From positions 47,778 to 111,777 of the forward strand of contig VZTI01004970.1 in assembly GCA_013397865.1 (NCBI GenBank): 64,000 bases of DNA. Direction: 5' to 3'. The position numbers and the translations under genes are program-made. The notes below the pieces were generated by a model. It had not been told where the DNA came from. It saw nothing but the letters and a program-made list of their open reading frames with translations, and did not search any database. Positions 36,607-48,186 of this stretch are shown here, one piece after another (position 1 is the first letter of the stretch; each line of letters begins with the position of its first letter). The stretch comes from Struthidea cinerea. Lineage: Eukaryota; Chordata; Aves; Passeriformes; Corcoracidae.

Positions 36607-39600
36607 AGAGAGAGAAAGAGAGAAGGAAAAAAAGAGAAAAGCAATAAAATAAATAAAATAATAGAAGAAGTGCAAAGCGAGGCGTGCCCTTGGCTCGCGC
36701 CGGTTTTGGGAAGGGGAAACAAAAAAAGGAGCGCGAAGGAGAGAGCAGGGAAAGGGGAAGATAAACACGGTACCTTGGAGCCGAGCTGAGCCCTGGAATA
36801 AAAAGGGTTTTACGAAAGTGGCGCGAAGACAATATCATGTGATCGGGCCAGGGCGGCTCCTCCCGCCCGGCCAGCCAAAAACGGGGAGAGGGATCGGGGG
36901 GAAGCGAGCACATCCGCTCCCCGCGCCATTAGCATAATTAATTGTGTCCTGCAGCTGCGGCCGCCGCTGCCNNNCGCCCCGGCCAAGGGCAGCCGCCTCC
37001 CCCGGCCGCCCCTTCCTCCCGCGGGGGGATGGCGATGGAGGATACCCCGGGCAGGGCCGGGACGGGGCGGGCCGGTCGCGGGGTTCGGCGGAGATGGGGA
37101 GTGAGGGATTGAGAATTAGGGTTTTTGGGGCACCGGGGCTGCGCCCGTCCCTCGTGGAACGCGAGCCACCGCAGCCGTCACGGCCATGTGTGCCCGCAGT
37201 TGCTCAGGGCCACCAGCGCAGTGATTGGAGGAAACTTCGGCCGTTTTGGGGTGAAAAGCCCCGAAATGACGTGGCGGGTCCTGTCCGGCCGAGCTGGGCT
37301 TACACGGTTGCTGCTGGCGGCTCTACCCGTCCACCCGCCGTGGTCTTCCAGCACTTGAGCACCCCAGAGGTGCATCCCGAGGGGTCCTGCTGCACCTGGA
37401 CCCCCCCAGGCGCAGCCCGAGAGGTCTCCCCGCGCCCGGGCTGTGTTGGGGACCCCCGCGCGGGGAGTTTGTCCTGCCCTGGCGGGCGGCCCTCGCAGGA
37501 ATGCTAAAAATGTGCTAACTGTGCCCAGCCAGCGGCCACGGTTCCTCAGGGATTAGGAGTAATCATCTTTTTAAAAAGAATAAATAATATAAAATCGATT
37601 GATAACGAACAGTTTTGCCCCGCTTCCCCAGGCGGCTCTGCTCGGTTCGGCGAAAAAGCCCCCAAAGTGCTTCATCTCACCCCGATCATCGGGATCTGAA
37701 GACAGAACAAAATGTCCCCATGGAAACCTGGCAGTATCTATCGGGACTATCGCACACAACGAGAAAAGGGCTTTTGTGTCCCCCACCCCAGTATTTATTA
37801 CTGTTTAATTTCTTTATTAGATTCTGCGGCCCCGTTCTCGCAGGTTGGAAGGGCGAGGTTGGCGAAGTCCTACGCGTGTGAGGCCTCAGACAAAGCGGCC
37901 GAGTCCAGGCGCTGCCGGCGCAGGACGGGCGGGCTCAGCGCAGGCAGACCCAGCCACGGGCTCCTTCTTCATTTCTTCCAGAAACTGCAATTTGTTTCTT
38001 CATTACAGTGGAAATTCTCACCCGGGTTGCTCTCTGTGCCCGGGACTGATACCGAATTTACTGGCTCCTGGTTTGGAGTTGCAGGAAGATGACGTGTAAT
38101 GGAGGATGCAGTAAAATTGCAAATTTAAATTTTCTCCGGATTAGGCAAAGTGCTTTTCTGAGGTCCTGACCCACAAATGCTAAAAGAGAGCAAAACGCTC
38201 AACACTGAAGTCAGCAATTTAGCATGGGTGTGTGAATTTGTTATCAACACCCCTGCAGAAACAGAATAGTGAATGGACACAGTGATGGAAAGTGCAAGCG
38301 ACCCACTAACTCAGACATGCATAACAGGGAAATCATTCCCAAAGAAAAGGTACTTCATGTCTAACTGTGTAAAACAAAACTTTTTAAAACTGGCAGCAAA
38401 TAAGGACTAAACATGACACAGTACTAGAAAACTTTCTTCTTTACATAAAAAATGTTTTATATGTTGTGCATTGATTTAAAATTATTTAATAGAAACATTT
38501 GTATCATAAGCATATTCAAATCTTCTATATGAATAAAGTTACATGTGAGGGTAGGAGCTTTTACTCAATTCATGCTGCAAATTGATTATCTCTTTTTTGT
38601 CAGCTCAGAAATAAATTAGTCTTTCAACAAAGAGAGCCTGAAGGTGGTGAAATAAGTCTACACGAAGTGTTGCACAGATAAGATTAAATGGTATTTTTAC
38701 ATCCTCGTGCTGACCTTTGACTTGTGTTTTTGTGTATCTTGGAAGGGAGTCCTGGGGTCTGCAAATACATCAGTTGCTAAAAAAAGTAATGGTCAAAGAA
38801 AAATGTGCCAGAACTTTTCTTTATATTTTAAAGGGTATGGTGTAGTGAAAGCAGTTCTCTGCCATGTCAGCTGGGCAGAGAGTTTTGATGCAAGCGCACA
38901 GTGATTTATAGGTTGCAAGGTGGTGCTTGTAAAACACGTTACTTACTGTGGGAAGGTTTTGTTCCAGGTTAGGAGGTCTGTTAGCAAAACTAAGCTAGGT
39001 GCTTAGTATATGCTTAGTTCGTTATCAATCCTTATACAGAGATGAGAGAAAAAAAAATTTTAATTGCTGAAAATCACTTTCAGAGTTTATTGTGAACCTC
39101 TATACGTCACTCTTACACCAAATATACTGTAATGTGGATTTTTTTTCCTGTAATGGAACCGCATGCATATGTGCTAAGAAGATATTTCTGTTTCCTTCAC
39201 TGCACTTTTTTTCTCAGTGCTGCAGATAATTCTGTTCTCTCTCTTCTTGGTTACTGATTCATTCATACTCTAACGGCTATGATCAAGGCTTGCCTTGGGC
39301 TGTCTGCTCCACTTCTGTTCCCTACCAAAATCAGAATTATTGTCTGACCTTTTTCATACTGGAGAAGGCACAGTGAATTGTGCTGAACTATCCAAATGCA
39401 TAAAAGAAAAGGAAATCAGAAACAACTAAGAGGGATGAATCTTCGTGAAACAAAAAAATTAGTTTTCAAAACAAACTATCCCAAGATCACTTCCTGTATG
39501 GGAAGATTTCTGTCAGATTAATAAAATCTAACTTTTTTCTCAAAACTTTGGGAACAGTTGAAAGCCTGAAGATATTCTCCTAAACTTGCAGAACACCAGC

Positions 39601-42600
39601 ATGAAATCAGTGTCCAAAACCCTATTTTATAACCAGGTCTGAAGTCTTTCAGACACCATACTTTTTATACTTTCGGAAGAAAATGTTTGGAGACAGAGAT
39701 CATCTTATAAAGAAACAAAAAACTCAAAGGAATATTTAAGAGAAAACACTTTAATCGTTAGCTACAGAGTTATTCCCCTGATAAGAGGGAGGCTGCAAAC
39801 TCTTTCTGTGAATTCTCACACAGTCACAACTCTGGTAAATCTTTGCCCCAGTGGAGCTCCTTAAAGGTCTGTCTTCATTTGTCTCCTGTACACTTTGGAT
39901 TTTTTGTGTAACTGTGGATTACCTGTCATGTGCTGCTGAACTGTCTTTATTATAAAGCATTCAGCTGAAAAGATGTAGAATGAAAATTTTCTTCTTGTAA
40001 GGACAGAATAAAAAGAGATACTTTGAGATTTTCCTCAATGTCAATGAAACATTTAATTCAATATTAGTTTTCTGAGTTGTTGCTATGTGCTTGCACTTGT
40101 CATGAAAAATGACTGATAATAGAGGTTTTATTATGAAAGATTTCACAGTTTTGTAATTGTATTAGTAAAACATTTGAAACTGGCATTCACCTTTTAATTT
40201 CTATTTGCTTCATTTGTAAAACTATTTAATAGGGAAAAATGGAATACAAATAAGCTAAGTTACCTTGCATTTTAGCTAAGTGAAATATGTTTATAAAAAC
40301 ACTAAGCCCTCTCCTAAATAAGACCAGTCTACATATAAAATAAGAAACAAGGGTACAGTACTGGCATAGACTTCATGTCTAATTTTAATTTTTTTTTTAC
40401 TGTATTGATTGCTGTAATAAATAATGTAACATTTGCTGTATCTCTGACATGCTGTAAAGGACTGCTGCATACTAATGTCTCAGACCTGTCCTTTTAGGAG
40501 CTCTTTGACAATTTATTTTAAACATGTTTATTATAACAAAATTTAAATGTATAGAATGAACTCTTCCTCATTTATCTTCCCAGTTTGGTAGCTAAGTATA
40601 TTAAAGTCTGCATTTAGCTTTCTAATCCTTTTCATTTATTATGTGTCTATATTACTTTGTAGTAGGCTGAAATTACATTTCTGTAAAGCTCTTTTACGCA
40701 ATTTCTATAGGGTTTGATTCTGTGAGTTGCCTCCACCTTCATTAACATCATGGGAAGTTAAATGAACTCATCCTTTCAGTGGACTGAGTTCTTAATCTAT
40801 TTCTTTTCCATTTCAGGTGGGTTAAATCCTGAAAACCAGATATAAGGTGTCAAATTGAAAGGCAGCCACTTGCATGACTAAATGAGCCTTTTTGTGGTAC
40901 AGGATAGGGCCATGTGTAATGCTGAAATTAGAAATGTTTCCCACATGAACTTGCTGAGGAATAGGGTTTATATTTTTTTCATGTCAAAATCAATTCTTGG
41001 AAGGCAGGGTTTTGACTGCTGGCCATCTATTATCTGTTTCAGATTCTCTGGGTAGTGGATCTTGTTAAACACCTTTTCAGACCCCCCACGCATCCTCCTG
41101 CCATTTTGATAGATCATGGATTATATCTGCCCACACCACTGCATTAAACTCTCTGTGGTTTGAGATTTGCCTTTCTCATCAGAAGGTTGTTGTTGTGTAA
41201 CAACTTCTCTGCTTCATTTCACTCCAGATGGGTGAATTCCTCTCATGCACAGGTTTCCAATTTTGCCAAATATTACTGGTATTTTGATGAGTTTTCTAAT
41301 GTGTGTATATAATACAGCATTTTAATTCATGCATATGTCCCTGCATATTATTTCTGAAGTACATTTTCTATTTTGTAACAGTGCACAACTTCCCCTTTTG
41401 TAAAATTGCTTAATACATTTTATTTCTCCACCGCTAGCAGTCAGATATATTGTGAACTCTCCAGATTTTGTGTAAATCTTTCTATTTGGATGAGCCACAT
41501 AGTCCAAATACGTGCTCAAGCCCTCTAAAACTGTATCAATAGCTTAAATGAGGAGCGTGTAAGTTTGCAAACCATGAAAGCTGTGTCTTGAGGAGCAGCG
41601 ATGTTTCCATCAAAACAAGCTACAGAGGCAGGCTGCACCATGAATCTCATCCTACACCTTTTATACACATGGTGGGTAATTTGGACATGACTGCTCCCAT
41701 TGATGCTTCAGCCCATCCATAGGTTCAGGGCAGGAAGAATTGGCCCCGGCCCTGCACACACCTCTGTGTGCACTCTGAACTCCTCCTTCGGGGCAGGGGA
41801 ACTAAACAGGACTGGTTTAACCTTTTTTTCTGTGCGTAAACTTAAAAATATGCTCAAGTCATTTCTAGATGAGACATCTCCTTCCAAAACATACTTCCTA
41901 CACCACGTGGCATTTTAGATATTAGTCAATAAATTATTGCGTGACTCCAGGTTACACATAAAATATATATTTTGTTGAGCTCATTTACTGTTACTGCAGG
42001 ATGATGTTCAGCATTGCCTGCATTTTTCTCTGAAATCCACATATATTATCAGTATTTGATGTAAGGACCTGATGAGAAGACCCAGGGACCAGACCTTGTC
42101 TTCATGTTTCCATTGTGTCCTGTGGTTTGTACGTTGATCTCAGGGAAGACATATACATCTTCCCTGTTGATCAGATTGTTTGCACTCAAGGGAGTCAAGC
42201 AGGTATTAGATTTTGAGAGCTGTTTCTGTCAGGCAGCCTCTGAGAAGAGGCGGAGGTTTGGGTATTGTACATGTAAGAAATCTGGGAATTTACACACACA
42301 CCTGATCATCATGCACAGCAAAAAACCAGCTGGTACTTTTTTCCATTCTTGAGTTCCAACAGTTGCATGCAATAGGAAATGCAAGGATTCCTCTCTTTCT
42401 TTCAGCAGAAACATGAGCAAGTTACAGACAGAAGCTCTCAGGTTGCCTGTTAAATGAAGAAGACTTGTGCAGGTGCAGGGCAGGCTCTATAAACCACCTG
42501 CAAGTGGCAGGATGCTCCTCCTTCACCCAGCACTCAGAGCATCCCTCAGGCCCTTTTCTCTGTGTAACATCAGTTTGTGCTTCAAGAGCACTGAGGGAAG

Positions 42601-43429
42601 CAAATGTCCTAGACAGAAATCTGTGTATGTGTTCATTAAATTCCAAAATCCTGCCAGTTAGGATGAACTCCTTGGAGCAGGACAGTGTGAAGTAGTTTCT
42701 ACATCCATTTGGGGGAGGCATTTCATTATGCAGCTTGTCAAAGTTCCCCTTCAGTGATTTCCCTTCCAAACACTCATGCAGGAGCTGGGCACTGGCAGGT
42801 GCATTTCAGAAGTTGTTGCCTCTCACAGGAGCATTTTGTAAATTCAGGGAACAGCTGAGGTTACAGGTTAGTTAAAACACATTGAGATTCAGGCTGACTA
42901 AGCACTAGGATGTCTACTCCAGCCTGCAGAGCAGCTCAGGATTAGAAGGGCATAAAACCATCTTAAACCTGCTATATGTTCCCGTTCTATGGCTACAGGC
43001 ATAACACAGGATCTCACCTCTCATCCCAAGGCAATGCTTTTTTCCAGTGCATGTGTCGTGTGTGCTCCAGATCCCTGCTAAGAAGATAAAATATATTAAC
43101 AATAGTTTAACACATTTTGGGATGTGCATACTAAAAGGATGATCCTGTTATCCCAAGCTCAGAATGTTCTGTTGGGAAAGAACAGCATGACAGGAGATAA
43201 ACAAACCTTACCACGAGGAAGAATGTGTAATTGATCTCAGCATAGTGGGAAAATGTGCTTGCTTGGAGTAAAAAAGTCCACAGATCCAGCCCAGACGGGA
43301 AATAAGGCTGCTGGAGTTCACATAGAAACATGCCAAGATGGGGTTTAAAAAAAAAAATTCCTTTTAAGAAGGAAGCTCCTTTCTGCCTCAGAGTGAGGTA
43401 ACTAAATGTCTAACAGAGGGAAGGGGGTG

Positions 43430-43930
43430 TTATTCCCTCTCCAGAACCTGTCCCAGCTGCGAAATCCTCCGGGAAGCGGCTTTTCCCGGCTGCCGGCACC
43501 AGCCGGTGTGGCTCTGCCCCCAGGCTGCAAACAGGCTGAAGTACAGCACTAGGGAAAAAAAGTATTCCAAAGACGGAATAATATCCACTCGCTTTAATAA
43601 CAGGGAGGGAGAGGGACATCTGGGGTGAAGCCAGAGACGCCGGGGAAGCAGCTGGAGGTGGGGACCGCTGGCAGCCGGGACGCGCAGCAGCATCTCTGCG
43701 GTGGCAGTGGCAGCCCGGGATGCGATGGCAGCCCAGGATGTGATGGAGTCCAGGATCCGATGGGAGTCCAGGATCCGGCACCGCAGGAAAAGCTCCTCTG
43801 CACAGCTAATGAGATTGGCTCGCAGCCCCGGCCATCCGCTGGCGGACTCAGAGCCTTCCGTCCGTCCTGCCACTGCCGTCTCCTGCCGCCTTGCAGCCAG
43901 GAGACTACAACTCCTGCTTCATCTGATGTG
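43430..43930. promoter_or_regulatory. Small orphan GC-rich / CpG island
   Basis: A 0.5-kb GC-rich block with many CG dinucleotides inside AT-rich DNA. It contains a short tandem repeat (43719-43781) and, near its right edge, ACTACAACTCC (43904-43914), the core of the ZNF143/Staf promoter motif. No exon is recognised next to it. It could be a promoter of a non-coding RNA, an enhancer, or only a GC-rich remnant. Confidence 0.4.
43719..43781 (+). repeat. 17-18 bp minisatellite, about 3.5 copies
   Basis: Units GATGCGATGGCAGCCCAG (43719), GATGTGATGGAGTCCAG (43737) and GATCCGATGGGAGTCCAG (43754), then a partial GATCCGGCAC (43772). The units are diverged by a few bases each. This explains the repetitive peptides in the open frames across it. 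Confidence 0.85.
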
Positions 43931-45581
43931 CAAAAAATTATCCGTTCTGGCATGGTCTTTTCCTAGAAATTAGGGCTGTGAGTTAGGGAAAGACAGCCGT
44001 CTCCCTGTTTGCATAAATTTACTCCTGCTCTGTAGCCTATTACAAAGCAACACTTCTGTGCTGTAATTTCATTAACCCACAAAGAACATGAAACTGATGT
44101 GGACAAAAGGTATTTTTCCATGTAAATCACGCATCTCAAGACACCAGGTCCTGTCAGTGCTTAAGAACTGTTTACTGTGCAGCTCCTTACATGAAATTAT
44201 TTCCTGGTTAAACCTGAGCCATGTGCAACCAGCTAAGGCAGATTTGCAGTTTATATCACAGAGTTGTCAGCTTTGCAAAAAGTAGTGAAAACACACAGAT
44301 TATTGTGTTTCAGCCCTTGAAACTCATTATATTTTGCCTTTAATAATGCTCCCCACAAGTTTTTTGCAGGAATAAGAAGTTAAAATTAAAGCCAAAGTGT
44401 AGAAATTCATGGAGGCAGTAGCTCTTATGGATTTGTATTAAACTGAATTAATAAATAAATAATCTAGTTCTCCTATCCTCCCATTATATATGCCCTTTTA
44501 TTAACTGTTAGAGAAAAATCAGACATGGTTTTCTTTAGATTTTTATGGAAATTATAGGTCAATTCTGCAAACACCTAAACATACAAGTAATTTTATTTAC
44601 GTGAGCAAATTTACCCATGTATCTAAATATTTGCAGAATGAGCCTTTCGAAAGTATAAATCAACTAAAAATATTGACATGTATAACTTTCCTTGTTCAAT
44701 TAAATCTTGCTAGTGCTGACTAGCAAAACCTTGGCATTCAATAGCAAGAATGCCTTTGAACAGCAAAAAATGATGAAAGATTTTTTGGCTTCTGCCTCCT
44801 TCAGGATTAGGGTAGAATAAGGTGAGTTTAGTGCTACAGGCAGGACTCAACCTAAACCCAGATATTCTGCAAACGACTTTGTCACCATAGCTACACTCAT
44901 TTGTCACAAAATAGTACATTCTGAGATTTGAATCTATGACAAATATTTTATTCTCCCATGAAATCTTTAAAAGAAACTGAAAAGAATCAACTAAAAAAAA
45001 AAAAAGTAATCAAAATACTAAGAGTCTTAATACCAAATTATAAAGCAAAATACAAAATGTATAGCAAAAATAATTTACTATTGATTTTTCAAAGTCTCCA
45101 AATGGATTTATTGAAAAACTTCGGGATAAAAAAACCAAAAATGCACAAAATTTAAGGGCAGAAAGCAAGAAAGCAACCAGCATCCTGGGGTTTCTTTCAG
45201 ATCAGTGTGTGTTCACATGGAAACTGAAATCCTTAAAAGATAACGGCAGCAATCATTATTAACCCTGAAATCACATCTACCAGCAAGGAAACAGTTGTAG
45301 GAGTTTTATGAGCTCTGCAAGGAGTGAAACTCTAACTGAAATATATGTTATGCAAAACGAAGTCCCTGCAATTTCAGCTTAGAAATGCTTTTGAGGTACC
45401 TTGTGATAAGGCACTGGGTCATGACCCAGGTCTTGAGAAGCCTGAGTTAGGAGATGTTAGTTTTCCTTGGGGCTTTGTTTACCATGGACTTAGACATTTT
45501 GTATTATTAAGAATCTGTGGCTTATGAGGACATTCTATTTATCTTACCAGTCTTTTTTGATGGAAATGCCTGAATTTTCTT

Positions 45582-45757
45582 GGAAATAGGGATTTTATTG
45601 TGGATTCCTGGTGCCCCTTGGAGAGGCTTATTTTTCTGGACAATAGTTTTCCTTAGTGTCACTACCCTTTTGATTTCCCAATGGTCACAGGCTCTCAAGG
45701 TCGTGCAAAGTGCATCCTTTTGTTATAATGGACCCAGAATTTTGTCTTAAAAGGCAG
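45582..45757 (+). repeat. Dispersed direct repeat, copy 1
   Basis: A 176-base block starting GGAAATAGGGATTTTATTG and ending TTAAAAGGCAG. It recurs at 48012-48186 in the same orientation with identity of roughly 85% by eye, highest over the first 120 bases (shared CATTCCTGGTGCCCCTTG-like and GACAATAGTTTTCCTT stretches). No coding frame, terminal repeats or poly(A) was seen. The family is unknown to me. Confidence 0.85.
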
Positions 45758-46529
45758 AAAAAAATATATCTGTATATGATTTAAAGTATCTTTTCTGCCA
45801 TGTACCTCTGTGTTAGATTTTCACTGTTCTGCTTAAAAAATGTCTGTGCAATTTGTTAAGAATATAAAAGGCTTGAAGGCAAAATACAAGAGTACATTCA
45901 GTATATATATATTTTAATTTACATGTAAAACTGAGATGGAGATTCTGTAGCAGTATTTTCCACATGAACCTCTGTATAATTTGAGCATTCAGTGCATCAG
46001 AGATATTGTACCTTACAGAGTGTAATGTAAAGTATTAAGAAAATCTGTCTTTCTGTTTTGTTCATTTTGATTTAGCTTGACTTTTCCTTTCTACATTACT
46101 CATTTAGACAGATCCTCTTCTCTTAAATTCCTCCTGAGGAGTTAAAAAATTTAAAAAATGCTGATGACTGCCATGGCTTGTGGCATCACTGCAGTTTGTG
46201 GCAGTGCTTTGCTTGCCCAGAAGGGAAATAGTTTTTCTTTTGACTAACCAGAAAGCACAAAACTTTATGAAGACTGAAGACTTGGTGAGAATAATATGGA
46301 TTCTAACGTGATTTCTCCCCCTTGAGATCTGCCTGTTTGCAATCTCCTTTCGACCTCTGTAACAGCAAGTTTTGATTAAATGTGAAAAAACTCATCAACC
46401 TTTTAAGAGCGTTTAAATTCTTTACCTTCTGTTACAAGATTACACAGAATTCCAGGTAAATTTATTCTTTGTTGTGTAGGAAATCTAGTAACTCACTTCA
46501 CAAGCTGCTTGCAGCCCCGGCTAGGAATG

Positions 46530-46710
46530 AGTACAGTTTGTCTGCAGGCTGTGCAGGCGGCGTGAGGTGCCCCAGGGCTCCAGAGGTCACTGCTGGGTTT
46601 GGGCTCTCGGCGAGGGTTTCTGGGGGCGGCGGCTTTGTCCTGCTGCTTCTCCCAGCTTGTGCACAACCAGTTCTAGCAGGATCGTATCCTCTGCTCTCCC
46701 TATAAAACCC
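46530..46710 (+). promoter_or_regulatory. Weak candidate promoter: GC patch with TATAAAA
   Basis: A GC-rich patch of about 130 bases (with GGGGGCGGCGGC near 46622) ends about 45 bases before CCCTATAAAACCC (TATAAAA at about 46701-46707). The distance and order would fit a plus-strand TATA promoter with a start near 46730, but nothing transcribed is recognised downstream. Chance occurrence is likely. Confidence 0.15.
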
Positions 46711-48011
46711 ATAGCCAAAAAGGATTGTTAAAAAGATCACGTGCATTAGCAACGTAAAATTTACTGCCTTCAGGACAGTTTGTCTTTTTCAAAAGTGATT
46801 ATTTTACATATTTCTTTAGAGATGGCCAACAGTTGCAACATAAAATGTGTCTACTTCTAGCATCATTCCCTATGAATAAATTCTCACTATCCGTTTAATT
46901 GTTAAATTATACAATTTTAAAACAATCTTTCTTTAACAAAAACTTCTTAACTTTCCTGATACAAAAGCAAACTGTTAAAGCTACAGCTTTTTGAACTGTG
47001 GTTTTGTTTGTTTGGGTTTTTTCTCCAAATCTGCTATTGCTTACTTTTTTGGAAAGTCTCTAAAGAGAAATGAGAAAAATCTGTTGATTTCATTTTTGCT
47101 TACAAGTACTATCTGACCATTTTCATTGCCTAAACTTGCTCCGCTCACACAGCTCTTTCACTTTGCCCTGCAAATACCCGAGTAATATATAAACACAAAC
47201 AAAAGTGTGGTAACTGCATATTTTACACATTTTTATTGAACAATTTTATGAGAAGAAAATTTCATTGTAATGTTCTGCATAAATTACCAGGCAGTTCCCT
47301 GACAAAGCTTATTAAAGTCAATGGAATTTTTTCTCTTCACTGATTTCAAGTTGAATTAGAAAAAGTCTTTGAATAAGACTTAAACAACAATAACTTTTAA
47401 AAAATTTTTCTAACAAAATATGACACAATAAATTATTTTCAGAGAGTGTAACATGAGGCTCACACATAATTTTATTTATCTATTTTTTTTATTTGCTAGT
47501 TTTCCATATTTTCCAGTCTTCTGGGGAAAAAAAGGCTACTAGGTTAAATTGCAGCTTTGCTTAATTAAGAATTTAAGACCAGTCCTTTTTTTTTTTACTT
47601 TTGCCTTTTTACTTGAAATGTTTTGAGGTCAAGTAGAGCTCATTCTCAAATTAAGCTCTTATGTGCTGCTACATTCTAGTAATGAAAGAAGGCAACAAAT
47701 TCACTAAATCCTACAGTTCTGACAAATCAAGTTATTTTCCCATCTGCTCCTACTTGCTGGAATCACTTCTTAAATCTACCTCTCCAGTTCCCACAGAGAG
47801 GACAGGAGGATTTCCCTTACCTCAGATTTACGTATTTTATTTGTAATGAAATGATGAATTCTTAAAAGATTATTTTTCACATAGTTTTTGGTGTTTTGCT
47901 GGTGGTTTTTTTAAGAATATGGATTTTTCTTAGAAACCTGAATTCTTTTTTAGCTTAGATCTTTTTTGAGCTCTGGATGATGCAAGCCATAGGCATAAAC
48001 AGCTACACAAA

Positions 48012-48186
48012 GGAAACTGGGATTTTATTGTGCATTCCTGGTGCCCCTTGAAGAGCTTATTTTTGTGGACAATAGTTTTCCTTCGTGTCACCACCCTTTT
48101 GATTTCCCAGTGGTCACAGGGTTCCAGGGTCGTGAAAAGTGCATCCTTTTGTTCCTCCTAGCCTAAAATTCTGTATAAAAAGGCAG
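48012..48186 (+). repeat. Dispersed direct repeat, copy 2
   Basis: Second copy of the block at 45582-45757, starting GGAAACTGGGATTTTATTG and ending AAAAAGGCAG, 2.4 kb to the right in the same orientation. A one-base indel near position 46 of the repeat and a diverged segment around CTCCTAGCC separate the copies. This is either an old interspersed element present twice or a local duplication. Confidence 0.85.

Larger units (their letters stand above)
35150..37510 (-). promoter_or_regulatory. CpG island: probable promoter of the miR-106a~363 primary transcript
   Basis: GC-rich, CpG-dense sequence on both sides of the 924-base gap, starting about 0.6 kb upstream of mir-106a. Visible motifs include two perfect CACGTG E-boxes (35447-35452 and 35575-35580). 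On the minus strand ACTGCATTTCCCACCGTGC (35646-35628) resembles the ZNF143/Staf site. A GGCGCGAA E2F-like core lies at 36820-36827 and TCATGTGA at 36835-36842. MYC and E2F control of the paralogous 17~92 promoter is well known, so these sites are plausible but not proven here. There is no clear TATA box in the visible part. The island extends about 0.9 kb beyond the gap to the right, so a second transcript going right is possible. Confidence 0.7.

Noticed and set aside
35175..36913. Open frames of 393-515 codons at the second CpG island
   Set aside because: Most of their length is the 924-base N gap; the known flanks have no protein-like sequence.
38985..39018. Small palindrome AACTAAGC ... 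GCTTAGTT
   Set aside because: Only 8-bp arms; expected by chance in AT-rich DNA of this length.
43410..43973. Overlapping open frames of 90-147 codons at 43.4-44.0 kb
   Set aside because: They follow the GC-rich island and its tandem repeat in four frames at once; the repeats, not coding, keep the frames open.
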